A stretch of DNA of 13,474 bases from Bacteroidales bacterium UBA3808 (lineage in GTDB: Bacteria; Bacteroidota; Bacteroidia; Bacteroidales; Paludibacteraceae): assembly GCA_002369075.1 (NCBI GenBank), contig DFEG01000024.1, positions 37,681 to 51,154 of the forward strand. Direction: 5' to 3'. The notes below the pieces were generated by a model, which saw only the letters and a list, made by a program, of their open reading frames with translations, was not told the origin of the DNA and ran no database searches. Within the stretch, counting starts at the first letter, position 1. Every line of letters begins with the position of its first letter. Of the stretch, positions 1 through 6,205 are shown piece by piece. The position numbers and the translations under genes were made by a program.

Positions 1-995
1 GGAATACAGGTCGGGTGGATCTGCGCGTAGCAGGGGTTAGCGAAATAAGCGCCGTGGCGATACATCTGCATAGCTGCCGAACCGTTGGAAGCCATGGCGT
101 TGGTGGAGAGGAAGAAGGTGTTTCCGTAACCACCCGAACCTACTACTACCGCATGAGCGAAGAAACGCTCGATGCGGCCGGTTACGAGGTTACGGGCGAT
201 GATACCACGCGCACGCTTCTCGCCGTTCTCATCCGGAATGAGGACGATGTCCAGCATCTCGTAGCGAGTGTACATCTTCACTTTGCCTTTGCCGATCTGG
301 CGGCTCAGTGCGCTGTATGCGCCAAGAAGCAGCTGCTGTCCGGTTTGACCTTTTGCGTAGAAGGTACGGGAAACCTGTGCGCCACCGAAAGAACGGTTGT
401 CCAGCAGACCTCCGTACTCGCGTGCGAAAGGAACACCCTGCGCCACGCACTGGTCGATGATGTTATTGCTGACTTCCGCCAAACGATATACGTTCGCCTC
501 GCGTGCGCGGTAGTCGCCACCCTTGATGGTGTCATAATAGAGACGATAGACGGAGTCACCATCGTTCTGGTAGTTCTTCGCCGCGTTGATACCACCCTGC
601 GCAGCAATCGAGTGCGCACGACGGGGGCTGTCCTGAATACAGAAGTTCAGCACATTGAATCCCATCTCTGCGAGGGACGCAGCAGCCGACGCTCCGGCAA
701 GACCGGTACCTACCACGATGACGTCCAGACGGCGTTTGTTAGCCGGGTTCACCAGTTTCTGGTGGTTCTTGTAATTGGTCCATTTCAACTCCAGCGGTCC
801 CTCCGGGATCTTCGCATCCTTCGGAGTGATGACCGGAGTCGTTGCCTCTTTGACAGCCTCTGCGGCAGCAGCCTGAACCTGCTCGGTTACTTCTGCCGCC
901 TTGTCCAGCACTTTCTCTGCCACGTCCAGAGCTGCCTCTGCTGCCTTCACTGCTACTTTTTTCGCAGCGTCTAATATTTCTTCTTTCTTTGCCAT
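1..995 (-). CDS. sdhA: Succinate dehydrogenase/fumarate reductase flavoprotein subunit, N-terminal part (runs off left edge)
   Basis: This is the catalytic flavoprotein of respiratory complex II, which interconverts succinate and fumarate on the cytoplasmic face of the inner membrane. The start is the ATG at 995-993; 331 codons are present and the frame is open to the window edge. The FAD-binding VGTGLAG lies at about residues 95-101. The RRAHSIAAQGG motif at 125-135 contains His128, the expected covalent FAD attachment site, and IHPTCIP lies at the edge. Family members in this phylum are about 640-660 residues, so roughly half is present. Before the usual beginning (IPEGPLELKWTNYKNH, from about residue 63) there is an unusual Ala/Lys/Glu-rich helical tail of about 57 residues. 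The upstream neighbour is the LRR gene, 54 nt away, with no TAnnTTTG box in the gap, so sdhA is probably transcribed from the sdhC promoter. The direction of the reaction in this organism (Sdh or Frd) cannot be read from sequence. Confidence 0.96.
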   Translation of the reverse strand, partial: MAKKEEILDAAKKVAVKAAEAALDVAEKVLDKAAEVTEQVQAAAAEAVKEATTPVITPKDAKIPEGPLELKWTNYKNHQKLVNPANKRRLDVIVVGTGLAGASAAASLAEMGFNVLNFCIQDSPRRAHSIAAQGGINAAKNYQNDGDSVYRLYYDTIKGGDYRAREANVYRLAEVSNNIIDQCVAQGVPFAREYGGLLDNRSFGGAQVSRTFYAKGQTGQQLLLGAYSALSRQIGKGKVKMYTRYEMLDIVLIPDENGEKRARGIIARNLVTGRIERFFAHAVVVGSGGYGNTFFLSTNAMASNGSAAMQMYRHGAYFANPCYAQIHPTCI

Positions 996-1049
996 AAATA
1001 GGTAGAATTTATATATGTTTGCTATTTTCTACGTTAAGTACTCGTACTC

Positions 1050-2708
1050 TTATAACCGGATAACATGCATTCCGTCTATAGTATAAGTTTCTCCGTCCTG
1101 GCGTCGTATATACAGATGATTATCAATCATCAGCTTTTCCGCTTTCTTTATTGTCTGCGAGGGTTCCGTATGAATATCTGTGAGATTGCTTCCCGCGAAT
1201 AGAGGTTCATACGTGACATCCCCATCCACTTGAATAAGTCGTGGATTTGTCTGGTCTCCATCGCTCCATCCGACAAAAGTGTATCCCTCATCCGCTACGG
1301 CGGTGATTGTCACCCACTCGTCACAGGCATACTTTCCTTCTCCTGTTGCCATGCCTCCTTCAGCAGTTGCTACACTTACTTGCGGGCGTTCCTTACGGAA
1401 CTTATATCCCGCCCAACTGCTGTTAGCAGCATAGGCAAGCGAGTCCACCGAACAGCCGATCAGCACATTATACCGAGAATATAAACCGGTATAGTTATAC
1501 TCAAACCATCTGTAAAAGCATTGCGCTTCAAGTTGCGGAGGAGTGACCGCATCGGAGATGATGGTACGCATGGAGTCGCAGTCATAAAATGCCATTTTTC
1601 CTACTTTCTCGCACGCTTCGGGCAGTCGTATCGTCTGCACATTGGGAAGGTGGTAGAAACCGCCCTCTTCAATCGTGCGGAGCGAGTCGGACAGCGTGAC
1701 AGAATTAAGTCCCAGACACCCGGAGAAGGCATATTTGCCGACCGTTCGGGCTGTGTCCGGCAACACGAGGTCTGTCACACGTTGGCCGCCTACATATAAA
1801 TAATTATTGTATAGCGGACTTGCTTCATCATGCTCGCAAGTGATGGCGGCATACGCAGCAAGATCCTCCACGTGTATCCGTATGCTGTCGGTACTGGAAA
1901 AACCGATTAGTCCTACATAACGGAGCGAACGGGGGATATGCAACTCCTTGATGCCTCTTAAAGCCTGCAGACCACCGGTCATGATGCTGTCCAGCATAGG
2001 CGGCAATTCCAGTTCGGTCAGACGCGGGCAGGCACGAAAGGCATACTCGCCGATTACACGAACGGATTGACCCATACGCACATAGTGGAGCGAATCCATT
2101 TCGTAGCACAGGTTAGAAGGGATATACAGCACCGAGTCGCCGATGAACATGCTGTCTATATGCGTGCTCCAGTTGCCGGTACTGCCATTATATCCCAATG
2201 CGGATGACATACTTCCACCCCTGCAATTCTTGGCGTTGAAACGTACAACCTTCAGTTTGCCGGCGTTAGCAAAGAGTCCGCTCGGCACAGATTGTACATC
2301 TTCGCCAAAAATGACTTCGCGCAAGTTTAACGGTTTGAGCCAGTAACTATTGACAGTGCATTTTACAGCATTGTAGTACATCTTGGTGAGGCTATGACAG
2401 CCTTCGAACGCCCGTTCGCCTATTTTGGTAATAGTCGTAGGGATAACCACCGATTCTACATCACTGTACCTCAGTGCCCATTCTCCGATTTCGGTAACGG
2501 TATATTGCACGCCGTTATGTGTTATTTGTTCGGGTATGACGACATGACCGGCATAAGCGGAAGTATTAAAATAGTCTTCCTGCGTGACAGTCGCTGTACG
2601 GGTAGAGTTATTGAGGTTATAAAAGATACCATTGATTTCCACGTCGTAGGCGAGAGCCAAGAGATTGGCACCCAGACAGAGAATAAATATCAATAGCCGT
2701 TTATTCAT
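1050..2708 (-). CDS. Secreted BspA-like leucine-rich-repeat protein with InlB-type repeat and probable T9SS C-terminal signal
   Basis: A 552-residue protein. Residues 1-20 form a signal peptide ending ALA before YDVEINGIFY, the usual opening of BspA-like proteins. Leucine-rich repeats of the LRR_5 (BspA/TpLRR) type follow, recognisable by units such as VTEIGEWAL, ITKIGERAFEGC and RTVGKYAFSGC, spread over about residues 58-385. Residues about 445-504 resemble the bacterial InlB B-repeat/Flg_new fold (ITAVADEGYTFVGWSDGD). The last 30 residues (KLMIDNHLYIRRQDGETYTI onward) resemble a type A T9SS sorting domain, which I rate as likely but not certain. Such proteins are surface or secreted and often mediate binding; no ligand can be named. 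The gene lies 12 nt after the sdhC stop and 54 nt before sdhA, on the same strand, so it is probably co-transcribed with complex II genes although nothing suggests a respiratory role. Confidence 0.9.
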   Translation of the reverse strand: MNKRLLIFILCLGANLLALAYDVEINGIFYNLNNSTRTATVTQEDYFNTSAYAGHVVIPEQITHNGVQYTVTEIGEWALRYSDVESVVIPTTITKIGERAFEGCHSLTKMYYNAVKCTVNSYWLKPLNLREVIFGEDVQSVPSGLFANAGKLKVVRFNAKNCRGGSMSSALGYNGSTGNWSTHIDSMFIGDSVLYIPSNLCYEMDSLHYVRMGQSVRVIGEYAFRACPRLTELELPPMLDSIMTGGLQALRGIKELHIPRSLRYVGLIGFSSTDSIRIHVEDLAAYAAITCEHDEASPLYNNYLYVGGQRVTDLVLPDTARTVGKYAFSGCLGLNSVTLSDSLRTIEEGGFYHLPNVQTIRLPEACEKVGKMAFYDCDSMRTIISDAVTPPQLEAQCFYRWFEYNYTGLYSRYNVLIGCSVDSLAYAANSSWAGYKFRKERPQVSVATAEGGMATGEGKYACDEWVTITAVADEGYTFVGWSDGDQTNPRLIQVDGDVTYEPLFAGSNLTDIHTEPSQTIKKAEKLMIDNHLYIRRQDGETYTIDGMHVIRL

Positions 2709-2720
2709 TGTATGTTACAG

Positions 2721-3419
2721 TTATGCGGCACAGAGCATCCCGATTCCCATGCCCAGATAATACAACGCTACAATCGTGAACGGCAGAATAACGATCGTTG
2801 CCATTACCGTGCTGATCACTTCTACACGTTTCTGCCATTTCAGGTTGTTCAGACCCATAGAGGTCATCGCCGAACCCACACCGTGATTGAGGTGCAGCCA
2901 CAGCACTACAAACCACAGCAGATACAGCACGCAATAGATCTGTCCCCAAACAGGAGTAGTAAACAACTCTTTCACATAAGCTGCGCCGTTCTGCGGGTCA
3001 AACATACCGGTCTCTATTCCGGTCAGCTCGGCAAACTGCATCTTGAACCAGAAATTGTAGAGGTGCAGGCAGAGGAAACCGAGGATAATAAATCCGAGAA
3101 CGAGCATGTTCTCCGACTCCCAAGTCACACCTTGTTTCTTCGCGCGGACCTCATAGCGGTCATTGCCACGCGCCGCGCGGTTCTGGATCGTCAGATACAG
3201 ACCGTAGCAGAAATGAACCAGCACGAGGAAAGCAATTCCCAGCGATCCAATCACTGCGTACCAGTTAGCGCCAAGCAAACGGCAGATCGTGTTGTAAGCC
3301 TCCTCGCTGAACACCAGCGCAAGGTTCATACAACCGTGAAAAAGCAGGAACAGCACAAGTGCCGCTCCACTGAGGGCCATTACGAATTTACGGCCGACAG
3401 ATGAATCTTTTAACCACAT
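2721..3419 (-). CDS. sdhC: Succinate dehydrogenase/fumarate reductase cytochrome b subunit
   Basis: A 232-residue integral membrane protein that anchors SdhAB and passes electrons between quinone and the iron-sulfur subunit. It has five hydrophobic spans (about 13-37, 53-78, 105-125, 160-177, 202-226), as in the single-anchor, di-heme type (Wolinella FrdC and Bacteroidota SdhC). Candidate heme-ligand histidines are His28 (LLFHGCMN), His69 (VLVHFCYG), His119 (LCLHLYNFW) and His176 or His179 (WLHLNHGVGSAM). The opening MWLKDSSVGRKFVMALSG is typical of the family. It is the first gene of the minus-strand operon, followed after 12 nt by the LRR gene rather than directly by sdhA. A promoter lies 63-93 nt upstream of the start codon and implies a leader of about 55 nt. 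Confidence 0.94.
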   Translation of the reverse strand: MWLKDSSVGRKFVMALSGAALVLFLLFHGCMNLALVFSEEAYNTICRLLGANWYAVIGSLGIAFLVLVHFCYGLYLTIQNRAARGNDRYEVRAKKQGVTWESENMLVLGFIILGFLCLHLYNFWFKMQFAELTGIETGMFDPQNGAAYVKELFTTPVWGQIYCVLYLLWFVVLWLHLNHGVGSAMTSMGLNNLKWQKRVEVISTVMATIVILPFTIVALYYLGMGIGMLCAA

Positions 3420-3481
3420 AAAGATTTAGTTTGATTAGATAAATATTTGAGTTAATTATGTATTTCCAACAAAATTGCATG

Positions 3482-3512
3482 CAAATTTACAACTTTTTTT
3501 GCATATTCCAAA
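3482..3512 (-). promoter_or_regulatory. Predicted promoter of the sdhC-LRR-sdhA operon
   Basis: Read on the minus strand, a -33 box TTTG (3512-3509) and a -7 box TAAATTTG (3489-3482) are separated by 19 nt, matching the Bacteroidota consensus TTTG-N19/20-TAnnTTTG. Transcription should begin near 3475. It overlaps the porQ promoter on the other strand: each -33 box lies within the other promoter's spacer. Confidence 0.72.
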
Positions 3513-3529
3513 ATTTTTTTGTACTTTTG
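3498..3529 (+). promoter_or_regulatory. Predicted promoter of the porQ-cmk-ispH operon
   Basis: A -33 box TTTG (3498-3501) and a -7 box TACTTTTG (3522-3529) are separated by 20 nt, an exact fit to the Bacteroidota sigma-ABfr consensus. The start site should fall near 3535-3537, immediately before the TTG at 3538. This excludes any porQ start codon further upstream. Confidence 0.8.
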
Positions 3530-3537
3530 TGCCCGAT

Positions 3538-4644
3538 TTGAGTAAAAAATCGTACATAGTACTGTTTGTTCTGTGTTTTGCATATGCTTTTTCGGCTTTT
3601 GCGCAGGTTTCTAACGCAGGTAGGTCGGTATTCTCGTTCATGAGTCTGCCGGCCTCGGCGCGGTTGAATGCTTTAGGCGGGTCGAACGTCAATCTGAGCG
3701 ACGGAGACATCTCCATGGCGATGTGCAACCCTGCCCTGCTCCATGCCAAGTCGCACATGAACCTCCAGATGAACTTCTCCTATTATCTCCCGGGCACGAT
3801 GTTCGGGTCGGTGTTGTACGGGCATAACTTCGGTCGCTCGGCAGTCGAGAAGCCTTATTCGGGAGACGGCGAGCCGGACAAGCCCAACTATTTTGCCGTC
3901 GGGCTCCACTACCTGGATTACGGACGGATGCAGGAGGCGTTAAGCAACGGTTCGCTGACGGGGCGCACCTTCGGCGCGCGCGATATATTGTTGGATATTA
4001 TGTACGCGAGACAGTTGCACCCGTGCTGGAAAATCGGTGTGACCCTCAAGCCCGTTTATTCAATCTACGAGTCGTACACATCCTTCGCCCTCGGCGTGGA
4101 TGTCGGAGCGCATTTCCAGACACCCGACTCGGCGTTCCAGATGGGTCTCGTGCTAGCGAACATAGGATGGCAGCTCAAGGGTTTCTATTCCGAGGAAGGC
4201 GGACGCAACCATGAAATGCTGCCTCTCAACCTGCAGCTCGGTCTCTCCTACCGCGTCAAGCACGCACCGTTGCGGTTCCACTTGCAGATACACAACATGC
4301 AGACTTGGGAGCTCAAATACGAATGGACGGGATTGGAAAAGAGCCCGACCACCGGAGACATAATCCCGCATGAGGTCAAGTGGTACGACACCATGTTCCG
4401 CCATACCATCTGGACTATTGAGATTGTGCCCAAGAGCGAGAAGTTCTACATAGCTTTCAGTTACAACCATCGCCGCAGAGCCGAGTTGAACCTCGTAGAT
4501 CAGCGATCGTTGGCTGGTTTCGCATTAGGCGCCGGTGTACGGATCAAGCAGGCACACATTGATTTCGCCATCTCGCAGATGACCAAGTCCAATTTCTCCT
4601 ACCAGCTCGGTTTGACGCTGGATATCAATTCGCTGTTAAAATGA
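3538..4644 (+). CDS. porQ: Type IX secretion system protein PorQ
   Basis: PorQ is a FadL-like outer-membrane beta-barrel. It belongs to the attachment complex (PorU, PorV, PorQ, PorZ) that processes and anchors T9SS cargo at the cell surface. The N-terminal region has the family pattern: a signal peptide at residues 1-22 ending AFA before Q23, then SVFSFMSLPASARLNALGG and NPALL, then amphipathic strands to the end. I place the start at TTG 3538, giving 368 residues. The reading frame is open back to 3475, but that stretch overlaps the promoter and would put a non-signal segment before the hydrophobic core. The next gene, cmk, begins inside its stop codon (ATGA, 4-nt overlap). The porQ-cmk-ispH order recurs in this phylum and supports the call. 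The TTG start and near-absent leader are unusual. Confidence 0.87.
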   Translation: MSKKSYIVLFVLCFAYAFSAFAQVSNAGRSVFSFMSLPASARLNALGGSNVNLSDGDISMAMCNPALLHAKSHMNLQMNFSYYLPGTMFGSVLYGHNFGRSAVEKPYSGDGEPDKPNYFAVGLHYLDYGRMQEALSNGSLTGRTFGARDILLDIMYARQLHPCWKIGVTLKPVYSIYESYTSFALGVDVGAHFQTPDSAFQMGLVLANIGWQLKGFYSEEGGRNHEMLPLNLQLGLSYRVKHAPLRFHLQIHNMQTWELKYEWTGLEKSPTTGDIIPHEVKWYDTMFRHTIWTIEIVPKSEKFYIAFSYNHRRRAELNLVDQRSLAGFALGAGVRIKQAHIDFAISQMTKSNFSYQLGLTLDINSLLK

Positions 4645-5306
4645 AAAAATTGATTGTTGCCATAGACGGGTATTCGTCTTGCGGTAAATCCACGATAGCC
4701 AAAGCACTTGCCAAATACGCCGGTTACACGTATGTCGATACCGGTGCCATGTACCGCGCGATAGGTCTCTATACGTTGCGTCACGGTCTGACGGATGAAG
4801 CCGCTATCATCTCAGCCCTACCCGGCATACATGTGGGGTTCGTCATGGCGGACGGAGTCCAGCACGTGACCCTCAACGGTGAGGATGTAGAGCAGTTCAT
4901 CCGGACATTGGAGGTAGGCAACTGCGCCAGCCGGGTATCCGCCATCAAAGAGGTGCGCGCTTACCTCGTTGCGCAGCAGCAGAAAATGGGCGAAGCCAAA
5001 GGGATCGTCATGGATGGAAGGGACATAGGCACCGTTGTGTTCCCGAACGCCGAACTCAAACTCTTCCTCACCGCCACACCGGAAGTGAGGGCACAGAGAC
5101 GGTTTGATGAACTCGTTGAGAAAGGACTGAAACCCGACTACCAAGCTGTTTTAGCCGATGTCAACGACCGCGACTATCGTGACACGCACCGCGCCGAATC
5201 CCCGTTGAGACAGGCCGAAGACGCTATCGTCGTGGATAACAGCACACTCACCCGCGAACAGCAGATGGAGGTTATCATCAGACTCTTTGACGAGAAATGC
5301 AAATAA
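4641..5306 (+). CDS. cmk: Cytidylate kinase (CMP/dCMP kinase)
   Basis: This cytoplasmic kinase transfers phosphate from ATP to CMP or dCMP and supplies CDP for nucleic acid and lipid precursor synthesis. It has 221 residues, against about 225 for the family. The P-loop GYSSCGKST lies at residues 9-17. It is followed by VDTGAMYRA (about 32-40, nucleotide-monophosphate site), GRDIGTVVFPNAELKLFLTA (about 126-145) and the lid segment DVNDRDYRDTHRAESPL (about 173-189), all hallmarks of Cmk. The start ATG overlaps the porQ stop by 4 nt and the end overlaps the ispH start by 10 nt, so translational coupling in a single transcript is likely. Confidence 0.96.
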   Translation: MKKLIVAIDGYSSCGKSTIAKALAKYAGYTYVDTGAMYRAIGLYTLRHGLTDEAAIISALPGIHVGFVMADGVQHVTLNGEDVEQFIRTLEVGNCASRVSAIKEVRAYLVAQQQKMGEAKGIVMDGRDIGTVVFPNAELKLFLTATPEVRAQRRFDELVEKGLKPDYQAVLADVNDRDYRDTHRAESPLRQAEDAIVVDNSTLTREQQMEVIIRLFDEKCK

Positions 5307-6205
5307 CAATAGACGAGCACAGCGGTTTCTGTTTTGGTGTCACGCGCGCCATTACAGCGGCAGAGAGCGAACTGGAGAAAGGTCCGCTTTATTGTTTGGG
5401 CGATATTGTGCATAACGGTCAGGAGGTCGCACGGTTGGAACTCAAAGGTCTGCAGACCATCGATTACGATGACCTGCGGGCACTTCCCCCCCGTTCCCGC
5501 GTGCTTTTCCGTGCGCACGGAGAACCGCCCTCCACGTACTGGATCGCACAGCAGCGAGAGATTGAAATCGTTGATGCCACCTGCCCCGTCGTCAAGAAGC
5601 TGCAGGACCACATCCGTGCCTGCTATGAGGAGCATAAGAACGACTCCGCCCTTCCCCCGCAAATCGTCATCTACGGTCAGCCCGGGCATGCGGAGGTCAT
5701 CGGTCTTCAGGGACAGACCAACAACACCGCTGTCGTCATCGAGTCACCGGCACAAACAGACCGCCTCGACTTTACACGCCCCATATACCTTTTCTCCCAG
5801 ACCACCAAGAGCGTAGAGGGATTCAACAGCCTTGTAGAGGCAATCAAAGTCCGATATACCGAAATATCGAATTATCGAGATATCGGAATCCCCTTTGAAT
5901 ATTATGACACCATCTGCCGCAACGTAGCCAACCGAGTAGAGCGGCTGCAGGCATTCGCACGGGCACAGGATCTCGTTATTTTTGTCGGCGGTGCCAAGTC
6001 TTCCAACGCGCGCGTACTATATAAACATTGTGTTGAGGCAAACCCCAATACCATCTTTATCTCCTCCCCTGACGAGCTGCAATCAGCAATCAGTAATCAG
6101 CTATCGAAAATAACAAATCCCGACACAAAGGTCGGGATCTGTGGTGCTACCAGTACGCCTCAATGGCTGATGGAGCAGGTCAGCGAACGCTTGTCAGCTT
6201 TTTGA
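5297..6205 (+). CDS. ispH: 4-hydroxy-3-methylbut-2-enyl diphosphate reductase
   Basis: IspH performs the last step of the MEP isoprenoid pathway, reducing HMBPP to IPP and DMAPP with an iron-sulfur cluster. The 302 residues contain the three cluster cysteines Cys12 (SGFCFGV), Cys96 (VDATCPVV) and Cys207 (DTICRNVANR). Substrate-site motifs are also present: VHNGQEV (His39), RAHG (His74), GHAEV (His131, Glu133), SQTT (168-170), SSNA (235-238) and GATSTP (283-288). E. coli spaces its cysteines 12/96/197, so this protein has about ten extra residues before the third one. Those residues coincide with an 8-bp tandem repeat in the DNA. A second repeat and a perfect hairpin underlie residues about 262-280. 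It is last in the operon, and its final 26 nt overlap the 3' end of malQ on the other strand. Confidence 0.95.
   Translation: MQITIDEHSGFCFGVTRAITAAESELEKGPLYCLGDIVHNGQEVARLELKGLQTIDYDDLRALPPRSRVLFRAHGEPPSTYWIAQQREIEIVDATCPVVKKLQDHIRACYEEHKNDSALPPQIVIYGQPGHAEVIGLQGQTNNTAVVIESPAQTDRLDFTRPIYLFSQTTKSVEGFNSLVEAIKVRYTEISNYRDIGIPFEYYDTICRNVANRVERLQAFARAQDLVIFVGGAKSSNARVLYKHCVEANPNTIFISSPDELQSAISNQLSKITNPDTKVGICGATSTPQWLMEQVSERLSAF
5857..5888 (+). repeat. Degenerate 8-bp tandem repeat (4 units) inside ispH
   Basis: Four octamers in register: TACCGAAA, TATCGAAT, TATCGAGA and TATCGGAA. They encode about residues 187-198 (YTEISNYRDIGI), in the stretch where this IspH is longer than the E. coli enzyme. 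I infer an expansion or insertion tolerated in a surface loop. Confidence 0.6.
6081..6101 (+). repeat. 7-bp tandem repeat (3 units) inside ispH
   Basis: Three heptamers: AATCAGC, AATCAGT and AATCAGC. The 21 bp keep the frame and encode about residues 262-268 (QSAISNQ), in the poorly conserved stretch before the final GICGATSTP motif. Confidence 0.65.
6117..6138. repeat. Perfect inverted repeat (8-bp arms, 6-nt loop) within ispH
   Basis: ATCCCGAC (6117-6124) and GTCGGGAT (6131-6138) are exact reverse complements around the loop ACAAAG. In RNA this is a GC-rich hairpin resembling the stem of an intrinsic terminator, but no U-tract follows and it lies in frame in the coding region (NPDTKVGI). 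Its role, if any, is unknown; it begins 15 nt after the heptamer repeat. Confidence 0.7.

Noticed and set aside
15..974. A 319-codon open frame on the plus strand
   Set aside because: It lies antisense to sdhA, whose FAD and active-site motifs are clear; the plus-strand translation is cysteine- and histidine-rich with no family likeness.
996..1049. Possible separate promoter for sdhA in the gap after the LRR gene
   Set aside because: No TAnnTTTG box is present on the minus strand; the repeated GAGTAC hexamer there is too short to interpret.
2712..3404. A 230-codon plus-strand frame over sdhC
   Set aside because: Antisense shadow of the five-span membrane protein SdhC; its translation is a His/Gln-rich mixture without signal or domain.
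3475..3537. An upstream in-frame extension of porQ from TTG 3475
   Set aside because: This stretch contains the -33 and -7 boxes of the porQ promoter, so it should not be transcribed; starting at 3538 also gives a proper signal peptide.
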